Shown here piece by piece: positions 52,042 through 60,196 of a stretch of 63,705 nucleotides of DNA; positions within the stretch are counted from its first letter, which is position 1; each line of letters starts with the position of its first letter. The DNA comes from Cyanobacteria bacterium SIG28. Its GTDB lineage: Bacteria; Cyanobacteriota; Vampirovibrionia; Gastranaerophilales; Gastranaerophilaceae. The notes below the pieces were generated by a model. The model did no database searches and was not told the origin of the DNA. It worked only from the letters and a program-made list of their open reading frames with translations. The position numbers and the translations under genes are program-made. The stretch spans positions 1-63,705 of the forward strand of contig SUTU01000015.1 of assembly GCA_015152525.1 (NCBI GenBank). Direction: 5' to 3'.

Positions 52042-52287
52042 ATGACAGAAGTACAAACAATTTCAGAAATGGCTCAATTAGGTGCAGGTATTGCAATGGG
52101 TTTTGGTGCTATCGGCGCAGGACTTGGTATCGGTTTAGCTACTAAAGGTTTGATGGATGCTATTTCAAGACAACCTGGTATTGCAGGTCAAGCAGTTGGT
52201 TTCTTCTTAGTTGGTGCAGCTTTAGCAGAAGCTTGTGCTATTTACGCTTTAGTTATTGCAATGAAATTATCTGGTATGATGGGCTAA
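52042..52287 (+). CDS. atpE: ATP synthase Fo subunit c
   Basis: 81 residues, two transmembrane helices joined by the polar loop SRQPG. The ion carboxylate is the Glu in ALAEACAIYALVIA. Around it, Ala and Cys replace the Ser/Thr expected in sodium-binding rings, and Ala replaces the helix-1 Gln, so proton coupling is likely. AAGGAG precedes the ATG. The gene is followed by a 368-bp gap holding three tandem 100-bp repeats. Confidence 0.96.
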   Translation: MTEVQTISEMAQLGAGIAMGFGAIGAGLGIGLATKGLMDAISRQPGIAGQAVGFFLVGAALAEACAIYALVIAMKLSGMMG

Positions 52288-52321
52288 ACTAAGGTTTGGC
52301 TAATCTGTAAGCTAATATAAC

Positions 52322-52645
52322 GGCGGAATGTATCCCGCCCAAAGCTCGGTAGCACCCGATGTGAAACAGCCGGTAGTCTGTTCAAAAGGGATACCGGTAG
52401 ATACAAAACAAGTTAGTAGAATGGCGGAATGTATCCCGCCCAAAGCTCGGTAGCACCGATGTGAAACAGCCGGTAGTCTGTTCAAAAGGGATACCGGTAG
52501 ATACAAAACAAGTTAGTAGAACGGTGGAATGTATCCCGCCCGAAGCTCGGTAGTACCCGATGTGAAACAGCCGGTAGTCTGTTCAAAAGGGATACCGGTA
52601 GATACAAAACAAGTTAGTAGAACGGCGGAATGTATCCCGCCCAAA
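52322..52645 (+). repeat. Three tandem ~100-bp structured repeats plus a partial fourth, inside the atp operon
   Basis: Units begin with GGCGGAATGTATCCCGCC at 52322, 52423, 52523 and 52624, with periods of 101, 100 and 101 bp; the fourth is cut after 22 bp. Each full unit can form GGCGG/CCGCC, TCGG/CCGA and CCGGTA/TACCGG stems and ends AACAAGTTAGTAGAA. Differences are few: compensating or loop changes such as GGTGG in unit three, and loss of one C in unit two. The fourth unit's AAAGG is the probable SD of the next gene. The array sits where subunit stoichiometry changes from many c to one b'. Confidence 0.95.
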
Positions 52646-52655
52646 GGTTAAAAAG

Positions 52656-53126
52656 ATGGAATTTAACGGAACATTTTTAGTATCAATAATAACATTTATA
52701 ATATTTGTTATACTGATGAATAAGATTCTTTATGCGCCGATATTAGGAATTATGAGAGAGCGTAAAGAATATATTGATGGCAACTATAAAGCTGCTGATG
52801 ATAATAACTTAAAAACAGATGAATTAGTTGCTGTTAAGGATGAAAAGTTACTTGAGGCTAAAAATGAAGCTCGTACAAAGTATAATGCAACAATGGATGA
52901 ATATAAAACCAAGAAAAATGAGATTATAACAGAAGCTCAAGCATCTGCAGTGAGTGAGCTGGAAAATTCAGAGATTGAGTTGCAAAATTTATCGAATGAA
53001 GTTAAAGACGGTTTAAAATGTAGAATGACTGATTTGGCAAATGATATTGTTGAAAAAGTTATCGGGTATAGAAGTAATGTTAACGGATTTAATGATGAAG
53101 AAGTTAACAGAATTCTTTATCAGTAG
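52656..53126 (+). CDS. atpF': ATP synthase Fo subunit b'
   Basis: 156 residues with one N-terminal transmembrane helix (FLVSIITFIIFVILMNKILY) and a long charged coiled coil ending in NDEEVNRILYQ. It forms the peripheral stalk with the next b-type subunit. Its SD (AAAGG, 52641-52645) comes from the truncated fourth repeat unit. Having two different b subunits is a cyanobacterial trait. Confidence 0.88.
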   Translation: MEFNGTFLVSIITFIIFVILMNKILYAPILGIMRERKEYIDGNYKAADDNNLKTDELVAVKDEKLLEAKNEARTKYNATMDEYKTKKNEIITEAQASAVSELENSEIELQNLSNEVKDGLKCRMTDLANDIVEKVIGYRSNVNGFNDEEVNRILYQ

Positions 53127-53138
53127 AAAGGTTATTGG

Positions 53139-53735
53139 ATGCAAAAGGTACATGATTTAATTAAATGTATAATAAAAGCGGTATTATTTGTAGTTTTGAT
53201 GATACTCATTTGTGTGGCAGTTGATAATATATTTGAGAATATTTTGTCAATAACTTCAAAAGGCGTACTTGCAAACTTCATAATATTTTCAACAATTATA
53301 CTTTTGGTAATGCGTTCTTCGGTGCATCCTATAAAACTAATGGAAGAAGCACAAGTTAAAGTTGTTGCATCTATTGAAGACTCAGAGAATGTTAAGACCG
53401 ATTCTGAAGTTAAATTGAGTTCTATTGAAGAATCTGTTAAAAACTTAAACGATGATATTGAACAGATTATTAATAAGTCAGAAGAAAACGCTAAAATTGT
53501 TGGTGAAAAGACAATAGAAGACGGTCAAAAGACGGCTTTGACAATTCAGGAAAACACTAACAAAGCAATAGAAAATAGTAGGACAATATTAAAAAATGAT
53601 TTGATAAAACGAGCATCATTGGCTTCAATTGATGTCGCAAAAAATCAGATTTTAGGTGAGTTATATAACAACCAAGATTTACATAATAAACTTATTGATG
53701 AAAGCATAGAGGCTTTAGAAGGAGTGGAATTATAA
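53139..53735 (+). CDS. atpF: ATP synthase Fo subunit b (two-helix N-terminus)
   Basis: 198 residues. Unlike standard b subunits, it appears to have two hydrophobic segments: AVLFVVLMILICVAVDNIF (about 14-32) and ANFIIFSTIILLVMRSS (about 44-60). The canonical b-like helix is the second, followed by IKLMEEAQVKVVASIEDSEN and a coiled coil. The stop overlaps the delta ATG (TAATG). The extra helix could be an ancestral signal-anchor or a lineage-specific addition. The identity rests on operon position as much as sequence. Confidence 0.8.
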   Translation: MQKVHDLIKCIIKAVLFVVLMILICVAVDNIFENILSITSKGVLANFIIFSTIILLVMRSSVHPIKLMEEAQVKVVASIEDSENVKTDSEVKLSSIEESVKNLNDDIEQIINKSEENAKIVGEKTIEDGQKTALTIQENTNKAIENSRTILKNDLIKRASLASIDVAKNQILGELYNNQDLHNKLIDESIEALEGVEL

Positions 53736-54301
53736 TGACAAGCACGGTGAAGGCAAAAAATTGCGAATTAATTGCAAAACGCTGGGCTTTAGCGTTAATG
53801 GAACTTGCTTGTGAAGCAGAAAATGTTTCTAAAGAAGATATTTTAGATGATTTAATCCAGATTTCAGAAACTTTAAATTCATCAGAAGAATTGAGCGATG
53901 TGATAAACAATCCTTCTGTTTCAACAGAAGAAAAACAGATTGTTTTATGCAAGATATTTCAAACTAATACAATGCCTATTGTTTACAATTTCTTATTTGC
54001 ATTAAACTTGCGTAAGCGTGTAGGAATTATTGGTGAAATAGCAAAAGAATTCGCAAAAGAATTAGACAGATTAAAGAATATCACACACGTAAATATAACT
54101 TCAGCGATCGAATTGAACGAAGAAAAACGAGAAGAAATCAAACAGAAAATTGCTGAGAAATTACACAAGGATATTGTTGTTGATTGGGGTGTTGATTCGG
54201 AAATAATAGCAGGATTAATATTCAATATTGATAATAATATTTTAGATAACAGCGTGCGTAATAAATTAGAAGATTTAAGTAGAACAATTATAAAGGGGTA
54301 A
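53735..54301 (+). CDS. atpH: ATP synthase F1 subunit delta
   Basis: 188 residues. The N-terminal helical bundle begins ELIAKRWALALMELACEAEN and the C-terminal domain has the conserved DWGVDSEIIAGLIFNID, matching the family's G-G-x-x-I/V region. It joins the peripheral stalk to the alpha/beta head. Translationally coupled to the preceding b subunit; GGAGTGG is the SD. Confidence 0.9.
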   Translation: MTSTVKAKNCELIAKRWALALMELACEAENVSKEDILDDLIQISETLNSSEELSDVINNPSVSTEEKQIVLCKIFQTNTMPIVYNFLFALNLRKRVGIIGEIAKEFAKELDRLKNITHVNITSAIELNEEKREEIKQKIAEKLHKDIVVDWGVDSEIIAGLIFNIDNNILDNSVRNKLEDLSRTIIKG

Positions 54302-54305
54302 ATAG

Positions 54306-55817
54306 ATGGCAGTAATAAATCCTGATGAAATCAGTTCAATATTAAAAGAGAACATTCGTAATTATGAATCAAAAGTAGAAGTTTCCAATGTTGGTTCAGT
54401 TCTTGAGGTAGGCGACGGTATTTGTCGTATATATGGCTTAAGAAATGTTATGTCAAACGAGCTTGTTGAGTTTGAAGACGGTAAAGGAACTTTGGGTATA
54501 ACTTTGAACCTCGAAGAAGATAACGTTGGGGTTGTAATCTTAGGCGAATATACTCATATTAAAGAAGGTATGAGTGTTAAAACAACAGGAAGAATTGCTT
54601 CTGTGCCTGTTGGTGATGCTTTAATCGGACGTATAGTTAACCCGACCGGTCGTCCAATCGACGGTAAAGGTGAAATAATTACAGATAAATCTCGTGCAAT
54701 TGAGAGAGTTGCACCAGGTATTGTTGCTCGTAAATCAGTTCACCAACCACTTCAAACAGGTTTAACTGCTATCGATGCTTTAACACCGATTGGTCGTGGT
54801 CAACGTGAACTTATTATTGGTGATAGACAAACAGGTAAAACTGCTATTGCTATTGATACAATTTTGAACCAAAAAGGCGGCGATGTAATTTGTATTTATG
54901 TAGCAGTTGGTCAAAAAGCTTCTACAGTTGCTCAATTAGCAAAAACTTTAGAAAAACACGGTGCAATGGATTATTCGATTATTGTTTCTGCAACAGCTAA
55001 CGAACCTGCACCTTTACAATATATCGCACCGTTTGCCGGTGTAGCTATGGCTGAAGAATTTATGGAACAAGGAAAACACGTTCTGATTATATATGATGAT
55101 TTGACAAAACACGCACAAGCTTATCGTGCGATGTCATTGCTTCTAAAAAGACCACCTGGACGTGAAGCTTATCCTGGTGATGTATTCTATCTTCACTCAA
55201 GATTATTGGAAAGAGCAGTTAAATTATCAGATGAATTGGGTGGCGGAAGTATTACTGCACTACCTATTATTGAAACTCAAGCCGGTGATGTTTCTGCATA
55301 CATTCCGACTAACGTAATTTCAATTACTGACGGTCAAATTTTCTTGGAAACGGGGTTGTTTAACTCTGGTGTAAGACCGGCTATTAATGCTGGTTTGTCT
55401 GTATCACGTGTAGGTGGTGCTGCTCAAACTAAAGGTATTAAACAAGTTGGTGGTCAACTTCGTCTTGACTTAGCACAATTTAGAGAGTTGGAAGCGTTTG
55501 CACAGTTTGCATCAGACTTGGATGCTGCAACTAAAAAACAACTTCTAAGAGGTCAAAAATTGACAGAAGTTCTTAAACAACCTCAATATAAACCATTAAC
55601 AGTAGCTCAACAAGTTACAATCTTGTTTGCAGCTAACGAAGGATTTTTGGACGAAATTGATAACAAAAAAGTTCAAGAATATAAAGCCGGTTGGTTCGAA
55701 CATTTTGAAGCAAATATGCCAGAGTTGGATAAACGCTTGAATGACGGTGATAAATTATCTGATGAAGATAAAGAAGCTTTGAGAAGTCAATTAGAAGCTT
55801 ACGGAAAAACATTATAG
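54306..55817 (+). CDS. atpA: ATP synthase F1 subunit alpha
   Basis: 503 residues, standard length. The P-loop [15 protein letters not shown] (near residue 170), [16 protein letters not shown] region and [16 protein letters not shown] are typical. [20 protein letters not shown] and [11 protein letters not shown] follow. It provides the non-catalytic nucleotide sites of the F1 head. It starts 5 bp after delta with AAAGGGG as SD. A perfect inverted repeat follows its stop. Confidence 0.97.
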   Translation: MAVINPDEISSILKENIRNYESKVEVSNVGSVLEVGDGICRIYGLRNVMSNELVEFEDGKGTLGITLNLEEDNVGVVILGEYTHIKEGMSVKTTGRIASVPVGDALIGRIVNPTGRPIDGKGEIITDKSRAIERVAPGIVARKSVHQPLQTGLTAIDALTPIGRGQRELIIGDRQTGKTAIAIDTILNQKGGDVICIYVAVGQKASTVAQLAKTLEKHGAMDYSIIVSATANEPAPLQYIAPFAGVAMAEEFMEQGKHVLIIYDDLTKHAQAYRAMSLLLKRPPGREAYPGDVFYLHSRLLERAVKLSDELGGGSITALPIIETQAGDVSAYIPTNVISITDGQIFLETGLFNSGVRPAINAGLSVSRVGGAAQTKGIKQVGGQLRLDLAQFRELEAFAQFASDLDAATKKQLLRGQKLTEVLKQPQYKPLTVAQQVTILFAANEGFLDEIDNKKVQEYKAGWFEHFEANMPELDKRLNDGDKLSDEDKEALRSQLEAYGKTL

Positions 55818-55819
55818 GA

Positions 55820-55846
55820 TTTAAGGTGCCAATTTGGCACCTTAAA
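55820..55846 (+). terminator. Hairpin between atpA and atpG
   Basis: TTTAAGGTGCCAA (55820-55832) is the exact complement of TTGGCACCTTAAA (55834-55846). No U-tract follows, so it may act as partial terminator, mRNA-stabilising element or processing site rather than a full stop. Confidence 0.65.
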
Positions 55847-55847
55847 T

Positions 55848-55974
55848 AATTCTTTGAAATCACAATTTGTGTCCTTAAAAACTGGTAGTGGTGGTAGAAG
55901 AACATTATATTTTCACTGAACAAGGTGTTGCAATGCTTTCAAGCGTTTTGCATACTGAAAAAAATTTACAACAG
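55848..55974 (+). pseudogene. Frameshifted ORF6N-domain fragment inside the atp operon
   Basis: Frame one (55848-55919) reads NSLKSQFVSLKTGSGGRRTL and then a stop. An overlapping frame (from 55888) reads HYIFTEQGVAMLSSVLHTEK. Joined by a shift near 55900, they match the well-known ORF6N signature (L-R-S-Q-F-V-T-L-K-x-G-R-G-x-x-R-x-L-P-Y-x-F-T-E-Q-G-V-A-M-L-S), found in phage and mobile-element DNA-binding proteins. Both ends of the original protein are missing. The fragment lies directly before the gamma-subunit start. Confidence 0.8.
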
Positions 55975-55986
55975 AGAGATAGATAT

Positions 55987-56892
55987 ATGCCAAACTTAAA
56001 AGATATTAAAAGCAGAATAGGTAGTGTACAAAACACTAAAAAGATTACAAAAGCAATGAAAATGGTAGCTGCAGCTAAAGTTAAAAAAGCTGAAAATACA
56101 GTTAAAGCTTCACGTCCGTTTTCTGATGAACTTCTTAACTTATTCAGGAAAATGGTTGCAACAGTAGATGAATTTTCAACATCCGGTTTAAGGGTGGAAC
56201 GTGGTTTGGACAATTATCCGGCATTACTAACAAGACGAGAAGTTAAATCTGAAGGAATTCTTGTAATAACTTCAAACAAAGGTTTGGCAGGCGCATACAA
56301 TGCTAATATAATCAAAACAACATTGAAAAGGATAAAAGAAAACACCGAAAAAGGTATACATACCGTTATTTATCCGGTAGGTCAAAAAGCTGTTTCCGGA
56401 TTTAGACATAAATCCGGCGATTTTGAAGTTAGAGAAGGATATATTAGTATAGCCAATGAACCTACTGCAACAGGTGCAAACTTGATTGCAGAGGATATTG
56501 CTGAAGATTTTGTTTCCGGAAAACTTGATAAAATTGATATTATAACAACACATTTTAATAACATGATGTCTTATAATATTGTTAATTGGGAAATTTTACC
56601 TGTAGAAATTGAAAAGGCTGATACTCATGAACTCGATCCTGTAATGGAATTTGACCCTTCTGCAAACGCTGTTTTACAACAATTAGTACCGATGTTTATT
56701 ACAAATTCTATCTATCAGGCATTGTTAGAAGCAAATGCGAGTGAATTGGCTTCAAGAATGACTGCAATGTCAGCAGCATCAAATAACGCAGAAGAAATGA
56801 TTACAACTCTGACTATTGATTACAATAAAGCACGTCAAGCTGCTATTACTCAAGAACTTGTTGAAATTGTTTCAGGAGCCTCTGCTATATAG
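55987..56892 (+). CDS. atpG: ATP synthase F1 subunit gamma
   Basis: 301 residues from ATG 55987 (MPNLKDIKSRIGSVQNTKKI), with AGAGAGATAGAT as a weak SD. The upstream open frame belongs to an ORF6N remnant, not to gamma. Family landmarks are ITKAMKMVAAAKVKKAE at the N-terminus and the C-terminal helix ASELASRMTAMSAASNNAEE. It is the central rotor shaft. Beta and epsilon genes do not follow, so they must be encoded elsewhere, as in Cyanobacteria. Confidence 0.95.
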   Translation: MPNLKDIKSRIGSVQNTKKITKAMKMVAAAKVKKAENTVKASRPFSDELLNLFRKMVATVDEFSTSGLRVERGLDNYPALLTRREVKSEGILVITSNKGLAGAYNANIIKTTLKRIKENTEKGIHTVIYPVGQKAVSGFRHKSGDFEVREGYISIANEPTATGANLIAEDIAEDFVSGKLDKIDIITTHFNNMMSYNIVNWEILPVEIEKADTHELDPVMEFDPSANAVLQQLVPMFITNSIYQALLEANASELASRMTAMSAASNNAEEMITTLTIDYNKARQAAITQELVEIVSGASAI

Positions 56893-57271
56893 TTTGGCTT
56901 TTATCAGGTTTAATCTCTGTTGCGCCATGCGATTTAAGAAGGTTTTGGTAATCTTCTTCTGATTTTTTTGCAAACAAATTAGAAACACCAACACCGGCAG
57001 CCATACCGGAAACAATGCCTATTGTCATACGTAACATTGACGGTGCTTTAAAAGCTACTAAATTTCCAAGCCCACATCCGCCAACTACTGCACCTGCAAA
57101 TAACAGATTGGTTTTTATTAAAGTGTTTTTATCATATTTTTTATAATTTGCACAAAATTCGTCAGCTGTTTGTTTTGGCACAATATATTCACGTGTTCTG
57201 CTTTTTCTGTTAGCCACAACTTTTACATAATTGTTATCAAGTTGTTGAGTAACTTTTAAATCTACAGCCAT
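56885..57271 (-). CDS. Hypothetical two-helix membrane protein
   Basis: 128 residues. A basic N-terminal beta region (VKVVANRKSRTREYIVPKQT) is followed by two Gly/Ala-rich helices (LLFAGAVVGGCGLGNLVAF and MTIGIVSGMAAGVGVSNLFA). It overlaps the convergent atpG end by 8 bp. SD AAAAGGAG precedes the start. A family like this is not known to me. The two following rightward membrane proteins have comparable small Gly-rich helices. Confidence 0.72.
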   Translation of the reverse strand: MAVDLKVTQQLDNNYVKVVANRKSRTREYIVPKQTADEFCANYKKYDKNTLIKTNLLFAGAVVGGCGLGNLVAFKAPSMLRMTIGIVSGMAAGVGVSNLFAKKSEEDYQNLLKSHGATEIKPDKSQTI

Positions 57272-57400
57272 ACAAACTCCTTTTGTTTTTCTACAACTCT
57301 TCTCAATATAAAAAATTGCTTTTTTGATAGTAAAACGTTACAAAAATTCATATAAAATTTGTCAAACTAAAATGTCTAAGTTATAATCCAACTACAGGCT

Positions 57401-58129
57401 ATGGTTAGTATGAATAATATCCCAACATATAATTATAATAATGATGTTACTAGGTTCAAATATCTTGAACAAGTTGACGTTTCACCGGTTATATATGATA
57501 AAAATGTTAAGACAGCTGCTAACAAATACGTTTTAAGAAGAAGTCGTTCGATTAGAAAAGAAACTAATGTTGATAAACTTCAAGCACTTGGTGGTGCTCT
57601 TTTGGGTACAGGAATTACTATGGCAGCTTTGATGAAAAAACAAAAAATCAAAAATCCGCTTAAATTAAAATATGATTTACCGGAAATGCTACTATTATCA
57701 GGTGCACCAATTGTAACAGGTGTTGGTGTAGGGATGATAGGAAATGATGCAGAAACCAATTTGGCAAAAAGTAAAGAAGGTGTTTTTCAATTTTTTAATG
57801 CAGCTATACCAACTTGGCTTGCAGGTGCAACATTAAAATGGTGCGAAACTACAAAAGGTATGAATAATGTACCGGCAAAACTTTTATCAATTGCCGGCAC
57901 AATTTTAATTGGCATGCACGGTGCAGCAGCTTTATCTAATATGGTTTGTGATCCGAAAGATAAAGACCCTGACAGAAAGTTAACAATGTTAGATTCAATC
58001 GCAAACGTAGATGACTTAGCCGGTGTTTTGGTTTTGGCAAAATTTCCGATTGTAGATAAATTACATTTAGACAAACTTCTTCCTGCTATTTATACATTCT
58101 GTGGATATAGAGCCGGTAAAAGTAATTAA
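57401..58129 (+). CDS. Hypothetical polytopic membrane protein
   Basis: 242 residues. The N-terminal region (NNIPTYNYNNDVTRFKYLEQ) places an F-K near residue 20, loosely like the window's N-terminal motif. About four to five hydrophobic helices follow, including LGGALLGTGITMAALM and PAKLLSIAGTILIGMHGAAA. Either ATG 57401 or ATG 57410 could be the start; there is no SD. Function unknown. It may be related in role to the neighbouring HEIAH-motif membrane protein. Confidence 0.7.
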   Translation: MVSMNNIPTYNYNNDVTRFKYLEQVDVSPVIYDKNVKTAANKYVLRRSRSIRKETNVDKLQALGGALLGTGITMAALMKKQKIKNPLKLKYDLPEMLLLSGAPIVTGVGVGMIGNDAETNLAKSKEGVFQFFNAAIPTWLAGATLKWCETTKGMNNVPAKLLSIAGTILIGMHGAAALSNMVCDPKDKDPDRKLTMLDSIANVDDLAGVLVLAKFPIVDKLHLDKLLPAIYTFCGYRAGKSN

Positions 58130-58274
58130 TTTTTACAAACTGTTTTAGTTTACTGGAAAAACCGTAGTTTTTTAGTCTGATTTGTTAATAATACTTAATA
58201 TTAAAACAAAATAAAGCAAAATTTTGTGTTAAGTTGTTTTTATTATTATGTAGTGAACTGTAAAAAGGTAGTGA

Positions 58275-59168
58275 ATGATTTTAGATACAAATGCTTGTAC
58301 AGCTGAAAATAGAGCGGCTCGCCGAGAAAAAGCTCGTAATCAGGCAATCGGTGGTGTAGGTGTTGTTGCAGCTTGGGAGGCTGAACCATACATAAAAAAA
58401 GCTCTGAGATATCCACTGAGACCGTATTTTAAAAAAACTATAAATAGTGTTACCGGTACGGATTATAGGCAATATTTAGACAAAGCAATTGAACAAAATA
58501 ATTTAAAAGATAAATTAAAAATTACCAATCTAACACCGCAAACAGCAGATGAAGTTAAAAGAACTTTAGGATTAAAACTAACAAAACCAAAAGGTTTATT
58601 TAAAGTTTTAGCACATGTTTTTAGATTGCCTATTAATGGAAATATTGCAACGTTTAATGCAACAATGAACGGTAAAAATGCATTCTTCTACCCTAAAGGG
58701 AATACTGTAGTTTGTAATTTTGAAAAATTTGGTGCACCTGTTTTTCATGAAATTGCTCACAAATTAAATGAATCTTCAAAAAATCCAATCGTAAAAACTC
58801 TAGCTGACATAAGGAGTCCGCTAGCTTTTTTAGGCCCTTTAGCTATTTCAGCTTTTGCAGTTTTAAATAATCCGCCTAAAAACGAAAAAGAAAAGAAAAC
58901 ACCGGAAGGATTTATAAAAAATAATTGTGGTTTACTTGCAACAGCTGCAATGCTACCTTTAACAATCGAAGAAACTATTGCAAATGTTAAAGGTACTAAA
59001 ATAGCTGAAAAAGCTGGAGTTACAGGTGATATGCTTAAGAAAGTTAAAAACGTTCATAAAATGTCAATAATCAGTTATTGCACTGCAGCAATTGCTACCG
59101 GTGTAGCTGTTCATTGTGCAAGTAAAATAAGAGATGCTATTTGCTCTAAAAAAACAAACTCTAAATAA
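58275..59168 (+). CDS. Putative membrane zinc metallopeptidase (HEIAH)
   Basis: 297 residues. VFHEIAHKLNESSK contains the HExxH zinc motif (about residues 160-164), and the Glu pair in LPLTIEETIAN about 70 residues later could supply the third ligand, as in the gluzincin pattern. Hydrophobic segments flank it (FLGPLAISAFAVL; CGLLATAAMLPL; IISYCTAAIATGVAVHC). It is not a standard M48 or M50 sequence. Starts at ATG 58275 after AAAAAGGTAGTG. The substrate is unknown, and similar proteins may be common in this lineage. Confidence 0.62.
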   Translation: MILDTNACTAENRAARREKARNQAIGGVGVVAAWEAEPYIKKALRYPLRPYFKKTINSVTGTDYRQYLDKAIEQNNLKDKLKITNLTPQTADEVKRTLGLKLTKPKGLFKVLAHVFRLPINGNIATFNATMNGKNAFFYPKGNTVVCNFEKFGAPVFHEIAHKLNESSKNPIVKTLADIRSPLAFLGPLAISAFAVLNNPPKNEKEKKTPEGFIKNNCGLLATAAMLPLTIEETIANVKGTKIAEKAGVTGDMLKKVKNVHKMSIISYCTAAIATGVAVHCASKIRDAICSKKTNSK

Positions 59169-59248
59169 AACTTGAATTACTATTTTACAAAACGTTACAA
59201 ATATTGTATACTATAAGTAATAAACGTTTAGAATAAGAGGATAAAATT

Positions 59249-60121
59249 ATGAGTAATATTATTATTTATTCAACCAAACCATTGCCTGGGGTAGAAACTT
59301 TATTGACTGAAGTTGATGAAGCAGAAGTTAGAACGGTTGATATTAATCAACTAAAAGACTATGCTGTTCTAAATCCGTCGTTAATAGTTATTGAAAATGC
59401 TGATTTAGCAAAAGATGCGTTAATGACAAATAAATTTTCTTGCCCAATTTTGTTTATTGGCAAGGCAAGACGTGATTTTACAGTAAGATCAGAAGGTTTT
59501 GATTTTATTGAAAACCCATTCAATAAAGAAGAACTAATTGTCAGAGCAAAAGCTCTACTTAAAATCAAATTTTATAAAGACAAACTTGAAACAGTAAGTA
59601 CAACTGACGAACTAACAGGTTTACATAACAGAAAATATTTACAAGAACGTTTAGAAGAAGAAATTTCTCGTTCAAGAAGATACGGAACAAAATTATCTTG
59701 TATTCTATTTGATATTGATTTCTTTAAAGTTGTAAATGACATGTATGGCTATGAATGGGGTGATATTCTTCTAAAAAATATTGCAAATAAAGTAGCTGCA
59801 ATGGCAAGAAAAGAAGATATTGTTACCAGATACGGTGATGAAGAGTATTTATTAATACTTCCAAATACTTCTGAAGAAAATGCGTTTTTGTTTGCAGAAC
59901 GTTTCCGTCGTGAAATAGAAAAAATGGAATTTATTCCGCAAGGCGAAGAAGAACCTCATAAAATAACTATTTCTGGCGGTATATCAACATATCCTTGCAT
60001 GCCGGATGTAGAAGAAGACGCAAATACAATTATTCGTTATGCAGAACACGCATTATATAATGCAAAGCATAGAGGTAAAAATAAAATTATCCAATTCTCT
60101 CAAATGAATTTGGAAATGTAG
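59249..60121 (+). CDS. GGDEF-domain protein with degenerate GDEEY active site
   Basis: 290 residues. The N-terminal 115 residues resemble a receiver-like domain (VIENADLAKDALM; IENPFNKEELIVRAKALLK) without an obvious phospho-acceptor set. The GGDEF domain begins DELTGLHNRKYLQERLEEEI. At the active site, TRYGDEEYLLILPNT shows GDEEY instead of GGDEF, while RKED five residues earlier matches the RxxD inhibitory site. The substitution of the second Gly should impair diguanylate cyclase activity, so a c-di-GMP receptor role is plausible. A strong bidirectional terminator follows. Confidence 0.88.
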   Translation: MSNIIIYSTKPLPGVETLLTEVDEAEVRTVDINQLKDYAVLNPSLIVIENADLAKDALMTNKFSCPILFIGKARRDFTVRSEGFDFIENPFNKEELIVRAKALLKIKFYKDKLETVSTTDELTGLHNRKYLQERLEEEISRSRRYGTKLSCILFDIDFFKVVNDMYGYEWGDILLKNIANKVAAMARKEDIVTRYGDEEYLLILPNTSEENAFLFAERFRREIEKMEFIPQGEEEPHKITISGGISTYPCMPDVEEDANTIIRYAEHALYNAKHRGKNKIIQFSQMNLEM

Positions 60122-60143
60122 TTTTTTGATAAATCAAGATACT

Positions 60144-60173
60144 AAAAAAGCTGAGTTTTAACTCAGCTTTTTT
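60144..60173. terminator. Bidirectional terminator between GGDEF and coiled-coil genes
   Basis: AAAAAAGCTGAGTT (60144-60157) pairs with AACTCAGCTTTTTT (60160-60173). Flanking A- and T-runs let it work on both strands for the convergent genes. Confidence 0.9.
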
Positions 60174-60196
60174 AGTTACTAATATAATTTTAAAAC

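Noticed and set aside
52042..52287. Possible sodium-binding c-ring
   Set aside because: The residues after the ion Glu are Ala-Cys rather than Ser/Thr, and the helix-1 Gln is missing, so proton coupling is the better reading.
52312..52645. T-box-like word GGTGGAA and CRISPR-like periodicity in the atp repeats
   Set aside because: No T-box specifier, antiterminator or aminoacyl-synthetase context is present. Units of about 100 bp are continuous, without repeat/spacer alternation, so it is neither a T-box nor a CRISPR array.
55888..55986. Longer N-terminus for the gamma subunit
   Set aside because: The extra 33 residues match ORF6N, not gamma; gamma proteins begin at MPNLKDIK-type sequences.
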